DNA of 64,000 bases, taken from assembly GCA_009761415.1 (NCBI GenBank), contig QUOL01000004.1, positions 1,116,001 to 1,180,000 of the forward strand, written 5' to 3'. The translations under genes were made by a program, and so were the position numbers. Positions 1 through 11,238 of the stretch are shown in pieces; position 1 is the stretch's first letter, and every line of letters starts with the position of its first letter. The notes under the pieces are model-generated. The model had not been told where the DNA came from. It did no database searches and worked only from the letters and a program-made list of their open reading frames with translations. The DNA is from Sarcomyxa edulis (Eukaryota; Basidiomycota; Agaricomycetes; Agaricales; Mycenaceae).

Positions 1-138
1 GAGCGAGAACTTGATACACCGGAGGTTCATTACATTCGTTTCTGGGACATACTGAGGACTTGCCCCAACCCTCCAGCGTACCTCGCGGATCTTCTGGCCG
101 AGCTAGAGTTGAGGAACAAGCTTGATGAGAATAGTTGA
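1..138 (+). CDS. C-terminal end of an unidentified protein (partial, enters from the left edge)
   Basis: Frame 1 is open from the first base to a TGA at 136-138 and encodes 45 residues rich in charged and aromatic amino acids, ending LAELELRNKLDENS. The composition and the clean stop look like a genuine C-terminus and not a shadow of the opposite strand. The kinase gene on the minus strand ends near 277, so the two would converge with about 140 bp between them. No family can be recognised from so short a piece. It could still be chance, because only 45 codons are visible. Confidence 0.45.
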   Translation, partial: ERELDTPEVHYIRFWDILRTCPNPPAYLADLLAELELRNKLDENS

Positions 139-276
139 CTCTCGAAAACCACCCATGTCGTTCTGTATTTTACATACTCCTGTCAGTCTCAAGTATCGAG
201 GCCTGAGGTACAACCAAAATGTAGAATCTTGTTCCAGTCGCGTCCTTACCCCCCATGGGCCCATAGTACATGTCCA

Positions 277-3200
277 TCATAAGAATTTGAACGGTATGGT
301 AGGTACTCTGTGTGTAAGTGACCTATTGTCTTGCTCTGGAAAGTCCAATTTCGAGTATAGTTTCTGGACTATCTCCCGCGCATCCGGGCGTTGGCCAGAT
401 TCGTGGCTCCAACATTTCTCTACTAGAGACCAAATCTCGTCATCCATACCTCGGGAAGGCGAGGGACGCACTGGTCTCTTCCCCTGCGTGACTCGAATGG
501 CTACGGCATAATCATTTGGTATCCCGTAGAAGGGGATATTGTCAGCGAAGATCTCGACAACCTATTTAGTCTTTTTTCAACTGTACAAAGAGCTATGTAC
601 CTACCTCATAGCACACGCATGCATAAGCGTATATATCTGTAGGGAAAGTTATATGCTCTTGACTTCCTTCGAGTAGTTCAGGAGCTTCCCATCGCAGAGT
701 ACCTGCCGTAGGTGTAGTGGAAACTGAGGACAGTCTCAGGACTTGCGAATCCGATGAACTGGAAAGTCCGAAATCCGCTAAACATGCTCTGAGTGATGGT
801 GTGACAAGGATATTCATCTGATACGGCACGATAAGCCGTAGTATGATATTAGTGGACATGTCGCTCACCCCTTTCAGGTCTCCGTGAATAATTTTGATGG
901 AGTGAAGATATTCAAGGCCGACGGCAACATCTGAGATCTGAATCATGAAGTTTGACGGATAGTTACGGGTCTATTCAATACAAGTTACGCACCAAGGGAG
1001 GCCGGTCGGTGAGCGGGTTGTTATTTAGGAACTGCCTGATGTTGCCGTTCGCCATCCAGGAAGAGACCAGGCAAACTCGCGAACGATTCTCATTGAGATG
1101 ATAGACCCCGAAAAAGTGTAGAATATTGACGTGGTCCATTTGTTTCCACAGTATGGCTTCGCGAGAGAAAGCCTGATCGTCGATCAGTGTCTTTACGAAA
1201 AGGCGAAGAGCAGGGGGTACCACCTTTAGATGCTTCTGAACGTCTGATTTTTCGTATATCTTCAGCACCTTGATGGCAACCTGTTGATTCCCGCTTTTTC
1301 CTCTCCAGACTTCCCCAAACTTCCCGGCCGCTACTGGATCTTCACCTTCTTTTTCGATGTCTCGGAGAACTAGGCATTCAGGGAAGAGGCCAGACCGTCG
1401 AGATAATGCGAGAAGAGCCTTGACAAACGGACTTCTCAACGACTTATCTAGGAGAGGAAAGCTCAATAACTAAAAGACGATGAAATAAGCACGCTTCATA
1501 TCATAACAGAGATCGATGTTCATACGTGCCGATTGGAGGAGATTTAGCAGAGTTTGCGCATCAGTCCCTCGCCACGCAAGGAAATCTCGATGCATCTTAG
1601 TGTCAGATAGTATCAAACCTAGTCGCGCACATAGAGATATGATATCCAGGTCTAACAAGTATTTGAGGACTGGGTCATCTTCGTAAGACCAAGAAAAGTC
1701 TATTGCCTAGAAAGCCACATATCTATAAGGATTCTGGCATGTGGAAGAGTATGGATCACTGTACCTTCGTAGGATGAGGCCGTAAGAAGCTCACGAGCTC
1801 GTCACCCATAATTCGATAATTGAGTAGACTAGTCATGTTATTCCATGTACTCCATACATCGAGTTTCGCTCTGAAGTCTCTCCTGGTTGAAAGACACTCA
1901 AATTGTGCTTCTAGGTAGATAAAAAAACTACGTACCTTGTATTCTCTGAGTTCTCTGAGAAGGTTTCTAGATGCCAAAAAGTATAGATGACAGAACGCTT
2001 CCAGGGTTGCAACGAGAAATGAATCAAACGGTTGTCAAAGTGGCGTTGGGATGGCCTACCTGTAATATCGTGTCAGCACGCAGGAACAATGAAAGAATGC
2101 TTTTATCCTCTTGGTTGATATCGGTATTAGCAATGATGTGTTCGAGTTCGATACGGTTATGATTTAGCCATGATTGTGGGGATTTCCAAGGTGACACATC
2201 GTTTTGGAAGCTCGACAGAGCTTGGAGCACATTGAACGGATCCGCGGGTGGGAGCGAGGAAATACCAGAGGTGAACTCATCAACACCGGTGCTGTGGGAA
2301 TCGAGGTCCTCCCCAAGCTCGACGATGCTTTCAAGTGTGTCCCTCGAAGTCGTACTCGACCGTCGATGATTGTCAGAAATTAACAGAGTGTCTGGGAGAC
2401 GCTGAATCCCAGCGCATAATTCAGAGAATTCATCCAAGAATGATTTTCCGCCAGAAGGCCATACTGGATCTATAAATGTAAGACTAGTTCTCGGACCAAC
2501 CACCGATGCTGAAGGGACTTCAAGTAAAGTCTTGAAAGGGTTGAAATCATCCTTGACATTGACTTCGTCGTCAATCGGGGTTGTACCAAAGAACGGATTT
2601 GGGGTAGCCTGGCGTTCTTGAACCACAGGCTGGGGGAGTCGCCAGTTTGAGTAGAAATCATTGCGGTCATACACAGGACGAACGTCGGGATTCTGTTCGG
2701 TCACCGATGGCGAGACTTCTACTTTCGGCTCTGTAGACCTTTTCCCTTTGAATGGCGGTATAGGTAGGATCACCATCTTTGGTGGCGGTGGGCGTACAGA
2801 GACGTGGAGTATGTCAAAACTATCATAGTCTGATGTCTTCTTGGCCGGCGAGGATGGAGAGCCTTTAGACGGCGTGACTTCGATTTCCTTCGATGGGTCA
2901 GAATTGATTTTCCTTTTGAAGGGTGGTATGGGTTGAATGAATATGGTCTTCGCTGGTCGTAGCGAATCATCCTGTGTTGAAGGATACGTTCTATGAGTTG
3001 CTAAGAATGGGGAGGACACATACTTTCTCTGCTCCCAGAATTTTCCTCATCTGCCCTGCATACTGGTCTCTAGATTTCATTTCACTTGCATCGGGGAGAG
3101 TCTCGGTTTCTGACCAAGTCACGGAAACACTGGGGTCTGGGGCCTTGGAGCTCGGATCAATTGTCGTTCGACTCATGGGCGATGGCCTGTCTGGTGTATC

Positions 3201-3337
3201 GCTGGAAAGAGAATGAACATGAGAATACATACGACTTAGTAGACGACGGACCTGGTAGTCTCCATGAGATGAAAGTTGGAAGGGTGCTTTTTAGCTTGTT
3301 TACGTCGGCTGCGACGAGATAAACCCTGCGTCGGCAT
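277..3337 (-). CDS. TKL-like Ser/Thr protein kinase with long disordered N-terminus (kinase A)
   Basis: Multi-exon gene read right to left. The start at 3337 is chosen because a 50-bp intron and then a 52-bp intron join MPTQGLSRRS, SDTPDRPSP and DDSLRPAKTIF in one frame. About 330 N-terminal residues are low-complexity and carry the linear motif PIPPFK twice. A helical region (1470-1977) follows, then a kinase domain with glycine loop GKFGEV, VAIK lysine, αC REAI, catalytic loop HGDLKG, NILV, ADFGLS and WEAPELL. The last exon joined at CYE/VVEIFADN contains EKCWSHESGQRPDA, the usual C-lobe CW...RP signature. All classical catalytic residues are present except the HRD arginine, which is glycine. 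Kinases B and C in this window are paralogues. The substrate is unknown. The family is expanded in mushrooms, and this copy looks active. The extreme C-terminus (FKFL stop at 277) may be altered by an unseen intron. Confidence 0.8.
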
Positions 3338-3670
3338 TGCTATCGATGCACTCGAACTGTTATGAGGTGAGATTTACTGTAGACGCAAACTGACGGTCGT
3401 CTGTGAGTCCAAAGGGTGCGTTAGTCTGGGGGTCGAAAATCGTTCCTACGCCTTGACACCTACTGAATGCTACTAGTCAAGGGTCATAGAACGTGGGGCG
3501 AAGAACATCATTGTATATAAGCGCTGAAAGACCACGTACATGATGCATGGCCCATGATGGCTATAAATTGTCCTCATCACGACCAGTCCGCGTGCAAATC
3601 CCTAACGAATGATGATATCAGAATCCCTGCACTGTTGCATTATCACAGATTAGCTAGGCTAATGTGTCCG
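3338..3670. other. Intergenic region between kinase A and a hypothetical gene
   Basis: About 330 bp with no supported gene. It should hold the upstream region of kinase A and the 3' end of the next minus-strand gene. No convincing TATA box or repeat was seen. Confidence 0.4.
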
Positions 3671-4726
3671 CTAAAGTGTCCGCAAACCATCCGCATGAAC
3701 GGCTTTCCGCATCGTATCCCTCGTATAGTGTTTCCCATGCTGAACATCTTCGTACGCAGACCAACTGCTTGGGTATCCCATGGCATAACCAGCGCTCTTT
3801 CCGCCTAATGCAGGATTGGGCCTCCAAAACACGGGTTGAGGCCTTTCCTTCCTCTTTGAGGATTTCCCTCTGATTCGTTTGCGTTTTCTGGTTTTCTGTT
3901 CCGAGACAAAGTCAACGTTCAGGACCGAGCAATGCATATTCTTCCCTGCGAAGCCTAAAGAGCTCGAGGGAATAGCTGCATCCGCGACATAAGGATATTG
4001 ATTGAGTAGAGAGATAGGAACGGGAGGGCGGGTTTTTCGTGGTGGCTTTCTACATTCGGTGATCATCATACAGGGAGCAGGATTCGGTACTTGAGCTTTG
4101 ACATGCTCAAGTTTCTTGTCGGAACGGTGGCAAGGCTGGAATACAATATGTCAGCGCGAAGGACATTTACTACAAAGATATACGTACTTGAAAGACCTTG
4201 TTCGACTCCTGGAACACCCAATCAGAGCTGACTGCTGATGCTTGTGCTCGATACATCCGTTTTGCAGCATCAGCTTCGTTGTCTTCGTAGTCAGGTTCTC
4301 TTGTTCTGCGTGACATCAGAGCATAAGGATTTGGGACCGCATATAACACCAGAGATATTACAGACATTGAAGGAGGTAGCGGTTTGGGATCCAAAGAAAC
4401 AGGGAGCGGCGGGATAGTATTCGAGACCAAGCGAAATACTGAGGCGAGTATTTTAACACGACATGTAGATGAAGGTATCCATTAGAGAACTCACATAAAG
4501 TCTCCTGCGTTTCACTTTCTTCTGTATTCAATTTCCTTCGTTTTCTGCTACGCGAGTCGTCGAAAGTCACAGTAGTATCCAACGACTGCTGTACGAGTTC
4601 GTGGAGTTGGCCAATCAGTGATGAAAGTTCCGGAACTGGTTCGTCTTCTTCGACTGAAAACAGTTCTGAACGAGAAGATAGTTTCGTGTGCTGAACAGAT
4701 AGGTGGGGATTTGAGAATCGTTTCAT
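3671..4726 (-). CDS. Hypothetical basic protein, probably nuclear
   Basis: Three exons fit one frame: exon 1 from MKRFSNPHLS, a 70-bp intron after ETL, exon 2 with FRLVSNTIPPLP to SNKVFQ, an intron beginning gtacgt, then PCHRSDKKLEHV to the stop at 3671. The protein has clusters such as SRKRRKLN and KTRKRKRIRGKSSKRK that resemble nuclear localisation signals. The C-terminal stretch GKSAGYAMGYPSSWSAYEDV is not low-complexity and may be a conserved motif. No enzyme domain or known family was recognised. It diverges from the ribosome-biogenesis gene at 4878, with 151 bp between the start codons, so the two may share a promoter. That is compatible with a nuclear or nucleolar role but does not show one. 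Confidence 0.65.
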
Positions 4727-4877
4727 GGAGGTCTCAAGGAAACACCAAGGGGATCGGGACGAAAGTTCAATTGGTGATCGGACGAATGTTGCGCTTGTTT
4801 ACCTGCACCCTCTGTAGCAAAACCGTTTGAAAAAAGTTTCACCAAGTTCCTCCAACAAGTCTACTTGTCTTGCAGCC
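4727..4877. promoter_or_regulatory. Short divergent intergenic region, presumed bidirectional promoter
   Basis: Only 151 bp separate the start codon of the minus-strand hypothetical gene from that of the plus-strand Nop15/NIFK gene. Both promoters must lie here or inside the neighbouring transcripts. No individual element is clear. This is inferred from gene layout. Confidence 0.45.
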
Positions 4878-6340
4878 ATGGCCTCCGAATCCTCCGTCAA
4901 AACGCACTCCAAGAAGACTGAAAAGAAGTCGAAACCCGCGACAAAGTCTACCACGTCGTCCAACGAACCTGCTGCAAAGGCTGATGTAAAAGCGAAGAAG
5001 GATGTGGAACAAGTAGAGGTACCGTCTAAGAAACGGAAGGCTAAGGGAGATGAACCAGTGGTGGAGGAGACCAAGGTAAAGGCAAAGAAGAGCAAAAAAG
5101 CGGATGCTGCGGTCAAAGTGACAGAGGTGGAGGTTGAGGAAGCCGCAGAGTCGTCGATTCCCCAGGAGAAGAGCAGTAAAAAGGCAAAGAAATCGAAAGC
5201 ACCGAAAGCACCAACACCACCTCCCGTCGTCGCTCCCGAACCCATCCCTTCCTCACCTGCACCCCCCAAGAAGTCGAAGAAAGACTCGGCGAAGCAAGCA
5301 GAAACTAGCAAGAAATCGAAAAAGTCAACTCCCAAAGCCCCATCACCTTCTCCTGAACCCGAACCATCGCAAGCAGACGATGCAGAGGTAGAGGCAGAGG
5401 CCTCCGACTCAGACGTTGACCTACACGGTTTCTCTACGGACGACGACGACTCCTCAGACGAAGAGGATGCCATGGACCAAGACGAACCCAGCGCATTCGA
5501 TGTCGCAAAGTTGCCTACCATTGCAAAAGACGACCTCACTGTCAAGCGTAGGCTCGAAAAGGCCAAACGGCAGCCCGTATGTTCCAGCTTTGAGTCCTTC
5601 TTTCCTTACTGTATTCTTACAAGCAACTCGTTTCAATAGACCGAAGATCGTGGTGTCCTGTATCTCGGCCGTATACCCCATGGATTCTACGAAGACCAGC
5701 TTAAGGCTTACTTCTCCCAATTCGGGACCGTAACACGTCTCCGCTTGTCTCGGAACAAAAAGGTAACGTCTCACTGTCCCTTCTCTGTCATTTCATCCTG
5801 TGCAAACGACTCACCCTCATCACGTCTACTTAAGACGGGCCACTCAAAACACTTTGGCTACATCGAATTCGACTCGTCGTCCGTCGCCCAAATCGTCGCA
5901 GACACTATGGACAACTACCTCCTCATGGGCCACATCCTCCGGTGTAAACTAATTCCCAAGGACCAAGTCCACCCCGAACTCTGGGTCGGCGCCAACCGTA
6001 AATGGAGAATAGTTCCAAGCTCTCGTCTTACCCTCGCTGAACACAACAAGGTACTGATTCACATGAAAATCTTGCCGTCTACCGTTCACTCACTCATTTC
6101 ATCTCTCTTTTACAATCCAACAGCTCCGAACGGAAGAAGAGCAAGAAAAAGCTGCAAAGAGACTCATCAGACGTCAGAACCAGAGGAAGAGAAAGCTTGC
6201 AGAGGCTGGTATCAAATACGATTTCGATGCCGTCGCATATGTAAGTGTCTCTTCTCCAAATATCCGCGACGGAACCTAGGCTGACATCTGCTTGATACGG
6301 TTTACAGAAAAAGCCCAAGGCAGTTGCTGTTGATGTATAA
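4878..6340 (+). CDS. NOP15: Nucleolar RRM protein, NIFK/Nop15 homologue (60S ribosome biogenesis)
   Basis: Five exons. The first encodes about 230 residues dominated by Lys/Ala/Glu repeats and an acidic patch (DDDDSSDEEDAMDQDE), typical of nucleolar proteins. The following exons build one RNA-recognition motif: RNP2 is GVLYLGRIP and RNP1 is KHFGYIEF. The family hallmark HILRCKLIPKD and the PELWVGANRKWR segment follow. The last exons add a basic coiled tail (LIRRQNQRKRKLAEAG) and end KKPKAVAVDV. Nop15 in yeast and NIFK in animals act in 27S pre-rRNA processing in the nucleolus, and NIFK also binds Ki-67. The start at 4878 (ccATGGcc) precedes MASESSVKTHSKK. The long Lys-rich N-terminus is longer than in yeast Nop15 but normal for basidiomycetes as far as can be judged. 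Confidence 0.88.
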
Positions 6341-6771
6341 CTACTTGATCTCGCTCCATGATTCGTGATACCCTTTGCCTTATCCTACACTCTGGATCTC
6401 ACGGGGGCAATCAATATATTCTTACCGAGCTCCTGTTCAGAGTATTTGTAGTCGGTGCCACTAGCATCCAAGGAGCCGATCATTTTTCTCAGTGTGTCAC
6501 TGATTGTGGCGTACCTCCAGCTGCAGGTACCAACTCTATGTCCACGAGCTGAACTTCGTGGTCACAATGTATCTCGTACTTTCACTCCACCAAACTACGC
6601 GTCCTTCCTGGTTAAAGCTGAGTAGTATTGTAGAAATAGTACAAAGGCGAACGCGGTGCATAATGAGGAAAACAAAAATATTGATCGCTACAACTCCGGA
6701 AAGAACAACGAAAAAAGGAGAGATATCAACGTCAACATTCAACGTTATATTCAACGTCCAACGTCCAACTA
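6341..6771. other. Intergenic, convergent 3' ends
   Basis: About 430 bp between the stop codons of the Nop15 homologue and the phosphate transporter. Only short out-of-frame ORFs are present. It presumably holds both 3' untranslated regions. No repeat or RNA gene was recognised. Confidence 0.4.
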
Positions 6772-9010
6772 TCAAGCCGTGCCGTTCCTCCTTGTCGAAT
6801 TCGGGACTACGACTCCATCCCGGACTTCGACTTTACCTGTAGGGCCTACAAAGAAACGACGCATTAGATCTCTCAACCATGTATGCATCGGATTGGTGTC
6901 CTTACCTTTCAAGAAACCTTCCTGATTTTCATTCGAGATCTCCTCAAGCGACCGACCCTTCGTCTCCGTCAAGAGCAACGTCGAGAAGATACCAGTCAAC
7001 ATGAAGAATGCGAAAATCTCCAATCTAAAGGAAGAAAACCGTCAGCTACCTACAACAAAAAACCAAAAACAACGAGCGGGGATAGCAAAAAGCACGCACA
7101 TATGTTTCACAAACTTGCCCGTCCCACCAATATTCACCAACCGCGCAAACCCAACCTGAGCCACAACAGCCCCGAGTTTCCCGCTAGCAGCGGAGATACC
7201 ATGGGCCGTAGACCTATACCGAGTCGGGAAGGCTTCACCGGGGATAACGAACGTAGTCGTGTTGGGTCCAAAGTTCTGGAAGAAATTGGCAAGGCAGTAT
7301 AGGAAGACGAAGGCTTTCTTGGGTCCGGCGGTGGCATTCAACGCGTCGTAGCCAAAGCCTATCGGAAGGGTGATCAGTGCTGAACAGAAATGATAAGTGG
7401 AACTGACTCACCCATAATGACGAAGATAATGGTGAGCATGGTGAAACCCATGAGTTGGATAGGTTTTCTTCCCCAAGAATCGATGAAGAGGAAACAGACC
7501 CAATACCCGGGGATAAGACCAGCAGCCGAGAGAATGATGTTCCCAACGCAGATGTTCCGGAGGTTCTGATATACACCGAGAACGCCTTTCGAAGTGGGTC
7601 CACCGAAGCCAATCACGGTCAGAATGATGCTAGAGTTGAGCCCGAGACCATAGAAGGCGATCTATACCGGCGAACAAACTATCAATAACATGCCCAGTGA
7701 TGACTGAGAAGCAAAGACATACATCGAGCGCGAACCACGACCAAGAAGTCCCAATGAGAACCTTGAGATTCTCCCACCGCGAGAAATAATCCGAGAAATC
7801 CCTCCAAGACGCTTTAGGTGCATTAGCGCGTTGGACGACAGCATCAGGATCACGTTGCGAGTTTCCACGGCTCAAGACGTTGTCGATATCCGTCGATGCT
7901 TGGTGCACGTTACGTTCGATATCCATAGTGAACCGCGGGGTTTCTGGGATCGTGAGACGGAAGTACAAGGCGATGACACCTGGGACACATCCCAATCCGA
8001 TGAGGATACGCCACATGAAGTCGACACTTTCGAGGTTGGTGGGGTCGTCTTTGAGGAGAGCGCTTTTGTACGCGGAGACGACGATGATACCGATGATGGC
8101 AGCGCCTAGGTCAAGAATTGTATTAGGGGTGGCGCAGATAGTAAAAGCAGTGAAAGGGCGTACATAGTTGACCCCATCCTTGGGAAGCAAAGACAGCGTT
8201 CATCATACGGCCACGAATTCTCGTCGAAGCAAATTCGGAAGAGATGACGGCACTGAGAGGATAATCACCGCCAATACCGATACCCATCTGTAGGACAGTG
8301 TCAGGACACACTTCAGCAATAATCATATAGTGCTTACGATAAATCTCCAGACGATAAGAACACCGATGATGCCGACGGCGTGTGCGCCACCGGAGAGAGC
8401 CTGACCGAAAGTAGCGATGATGATAATCATCAACTCGATACCGTCTGCAAGCCGTTAATTAGTCTCTGACAGTTGTGGATTAGGAGAACGTACTCACACA
8501 TGCGTTTCCGACCGACATGATCAGCAAGCCACCCGAACAAAAGCTGGCCCACTAAAGTGCCTATAGGTGTTGCGACCTTGACACCAAGATCCTGGTTGGG
8601 GTTCAATTTTTGACCTGCACCTCCGTCAGAACGAGCATGTCAGTGATTTGGCGGGTGACACACCTTTGCCGTAGACATATCCCAACATCGTAGAAGCGAT
8701 ATTGATGGCAAAAATATCGTAACTAGGAGCGACAAATGAGTACGCAGACGGTCAATTTCTAAGAGATATACCTACGCATCAGTGTAGAAACCGACACCGG
8801 CGACAGCGCAGACTTTAACGTGGAACCATCTACGGTAGAGTGAGTCATTTGAATGGGTGCTACAGGAGAAGCTGCGACATACGAAAACTTGGCGTTGTCA
8901 ACGGCAGATAAGGCGGCTCTTCGTCTCTCATCCAGGATATATCCCGAGTCTTTACCCAACTGAGGCTCAGAGCCCTCGTGTGAGAGCTTGTCGTCGTTTA
9001 AACTTGCCAT
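6772..9010 (-). CDS. PHO84: High-affinity inorganic phosphate transporter, Pho84 type (MFS)
   Basis: Plasma-membrane H+/phosphate symporter of the major facilitator superfamily. At least eight exons run from [13 protein letters not shown] (start 9010) to a stop at 6772. Diagnostic pieces are the GGDYPLS motif with [14 protein letters not shown] after it, the long cytoplasmic loop with [14 protein letters not shown], the SWFALD helix, the [14 protein letters not shown] loop and [25 protein letters not shown] residues near 7200 ([16 protein letters not shown]). The C-terminal end reads [15 protein letters not shown], the usual sugar/phosphate-porter finish. Twelve membrane segments are expected. 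The start fits the soluble N-terminus found in this family. Regulation by phosphate starvation is expected from the family, and possible sites are listed upstream. Confidence 0.88.
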
Positions 9011-9290
9011 CTAAGTAGTCTGACGATGAGGTGGGGGGGAGGGGGAGTAGGAGAGCAAGCGCTAAGTCGGCATCAAAAATTCAGATGAGCTTTTTATATA
9101 TATTTAGGAGGGGACGATATAAGGAGACTCGTGAGTGGCAATTGATATCTGGATCTGGATCCGGGATGTCTTGCTTGGTTTCGGAAGTAAGTAACGTACC
9201 TGGCACGTTCGTACATCACTAGCCAATCACAGCCCGCCATTTCTTCTATAATTTCCTTTTTTGGGTCACCTCCGCTTGAGCACGTTTTGG
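9011..9290 (-). promoter_or_regulatory. Probable promoter of the phosphate transporter gene: TATA box and two CACGTT sites
   Basis: On the minus strand a TATATATAAAA stretch lies at about 9093-9106, 85 bp upstream of the transporter start. Further upstream the plus strand reads CACGTT at 9204-9209 and again at 9281-9286, and CCAAT at 9223-9227. CACGTT is the weaker core recognised by the yeast bHLH activator Pho4 at PHO genes. Two copies in about 90 bp upstream of a PHO84-type gene are suggestive, but a 6-mer is common by chance and basidiomycete PHO regulation may differ. Confidence 0.4.
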
Positions 9291-10052
9291 GTTCGTCGGG
9301 ATAGAAGCAAACGTTCCACTCATCCCACAACGTACAACGTCAATCGATATCTCATATCGAATATCGCGTGTGTCTCTGGCACTGTTGCACCGTTCATCCG
9401 CCTCAACAGCTCACCTGGGATGCTGGATAACGCTGGCGCTGGATCTTGGCACCGCAAGGTTCACTCCCGCACAAACCTTGCTATAAGTACTCGTCTTCGT
9501 CTTCGTCTTCCCTCTTCTCGCCCTGATATCGGTCAATCCATGACACTGACACTGACACTTTGTGGCCTACCGGGTATCATCATTCCTTGCGCAGTCCTTC
9601 AGAAAGACTGACAGTGCCATCCACACTGCTCTAGCCCCTCATAGAGCTAGAGCTACTCATGGTCGGGTGATGTCCGCATGCCGCATGGTACGAGTCAAGC
9701 TGTTAACATCTGTGCTGTTCTAATCAAATCGTGAACGTTAAAAAATCATTGATAATATGAGGCTCTTTGACTTGCCTCTACATCTGAGTCATTGCGACAT
9801 CGATGTCGATGGATTCTAGTAGGATATCACTGGAAGTACCGCTTCCGTGCCTTCTCATCTTCGAGTTCCTGGGACCTGCACAGGCTGTACTTAGCAAAAT
9901 ATTTTAGGTTGGTCGAGTAAATCGAGCCTCGGCGTCGTGACTGTGACTCACCGACTCTCTCATCACCTTTTCCCACACTCCATTCCCTGCCCAGTGTCCG
10001 GACCAATCTCCGAGTCCGAGTTCGTAAACCCCTTCCTGTCTATCTAGGCTGA
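9291..10052. other. Intergenic region upstream of the LYR-motif gene
   Basis: About 760 bp with short ORFs on both strands, none with family similarity or a credible splice pattern. A (GACACT) run occurs near 9541-9560 and a (CTTCGT) run near 9495. No gene is called. Confidence 0.4.
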
Positions 10053-10524
10053 ATGGCATCCACCTCAACACGTCTACGCGCCATTTCGCTATACAAAGAG
10101 CTGCACAGACTAGGTCGAGATTATCCAGATCCTTCGTCTGTATCCATTCCATTCCACTCGCATCGGGCTCTTATCACCAAAAGAGACTCGGACTGACGAC
10201 CATACAGGTATGACTTCCATGGGCGTATACGAAGGATATACGAACGTGAGTTGCACTTGAAGCTGCTTATTGGGTGAATCCTGATAGGTATGCATTGACG
10301 CAGGGAACAGACACCTGACAAACGAGGATGAGATCGAACAAGCGTTGAAGTTGGGAGAGTATATCAAGAACGGTAAACGCCCGGCGCACATTAATTGTCT
10401 ATCGCAGGTTGCAACTAATATCAAACTGAACGTCTTTTCGTGCACAGAAACGATGGCTCTCTACTCTCTACGGAAATACCGACACCTAAAACGAATGTAC
10501 CCCAATTCGACTTCAGATCCATGA
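10053..10524 (+). CDS. LYR-motif protein, ETFRF1/LYRM5 homologue (mitochondrial electron-transfer flavoprotein regulator)
   Basis: This small gene was assembled from four exons too short to stand out alone: 10053-10135, 10208-10245, 10304-10372 and 10448-10524, giving 267 coding bases and 88 residues. The protein begins MASTSTRLRAISLYKEL and contains the LYR-like LYKELHRLGRDYPD, the middle helix GRIRRIYERNRHLT, the EQALKLGEYIKNE helix and MALYSLRKYRHLKRMY. Length and order match the ETFRF1 (LYRM5) branch of the LYR family, whose human member has about 90 residues and removes flavin from electron-transfer flavoprotein in the mitochondrial matrix. All three introns have GT and AG ends and keep the frame. 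Function is inferred from the family. Confidence 0.8.
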
Positions 10525-11238
10525 CCGTTCAGGCATCTAGCATCGAGTTGGAACGTTCGACACTGCATACATACCTACATACTACAGCATCACCAGATGG
10601 ACAGCCTACAACACCGCACCTCGCCATTTCAGGTATCCAGGCATCACGCCAGATATCAATCTCGCGTTCAAAGCCGACTACTTATCCGGCATCCTGATTC
10701 ATGAGCGCTGAGTGCCTGTGTGACGAGGCGAGGGGGCAGAGAAGTTAGAATAGAGGTCACGGTGATGTGGGATGCGAAGATAGCACGCATATAAAGGGTA
10801 CAAGGACCTCCTTACCTTCCAGTCCCGCCTGTATGTTTCTATATATACCCTAGAACCCTAGACTGTACTGTGCTGAGATAGCACCGCACTTACTCTCACG
10901 AAGTCGCATTGCAGTCCAGACATGGATGTTTCCTTTTCATTATGAACTTGTTCACAAGGCCTCCCTCCGAAAGTAGTTTCATTTTGTCATTTTGAAAGGC
11001 ACAGGCTGTATTTCGTCGAACACCGTGATTGTCACATACTGCCGTCTGGCACTGCCCGCAAGCCAAACCAAACAAGCTCATTGCACTGCAGCTGAACCGA
11101 TCTCTGTCACTCATTTTTCTCGGAATCTCGTTTCTTTCCCCGCAGGCTATCCACTTCCTCGCCAGCGTCCACACCAATTGTTCTGCAGTCGCTCTCTTAC
11201 CAGTAGCGCGACTATAAGCAGAGACCCTCTCACACAAC
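10525..11238. other. Intergenic region before eIF1A
   Basis: About 710 bp between two plus-strand genes. A TATATATACCC stretch near 10841 and pyrimidine-rich stretches occur upstream of the eIF1A start. No coding exon, repeat or RNA gene is supported. Confidence 0.4.

Noticed and set aside
4799..5566. 255-codon minus-strand ORF rich in Ser and Phe.
   Set aside because: It is the antisense shadow of the Lys/Ala-rich first exon of the Nop15 homologue.
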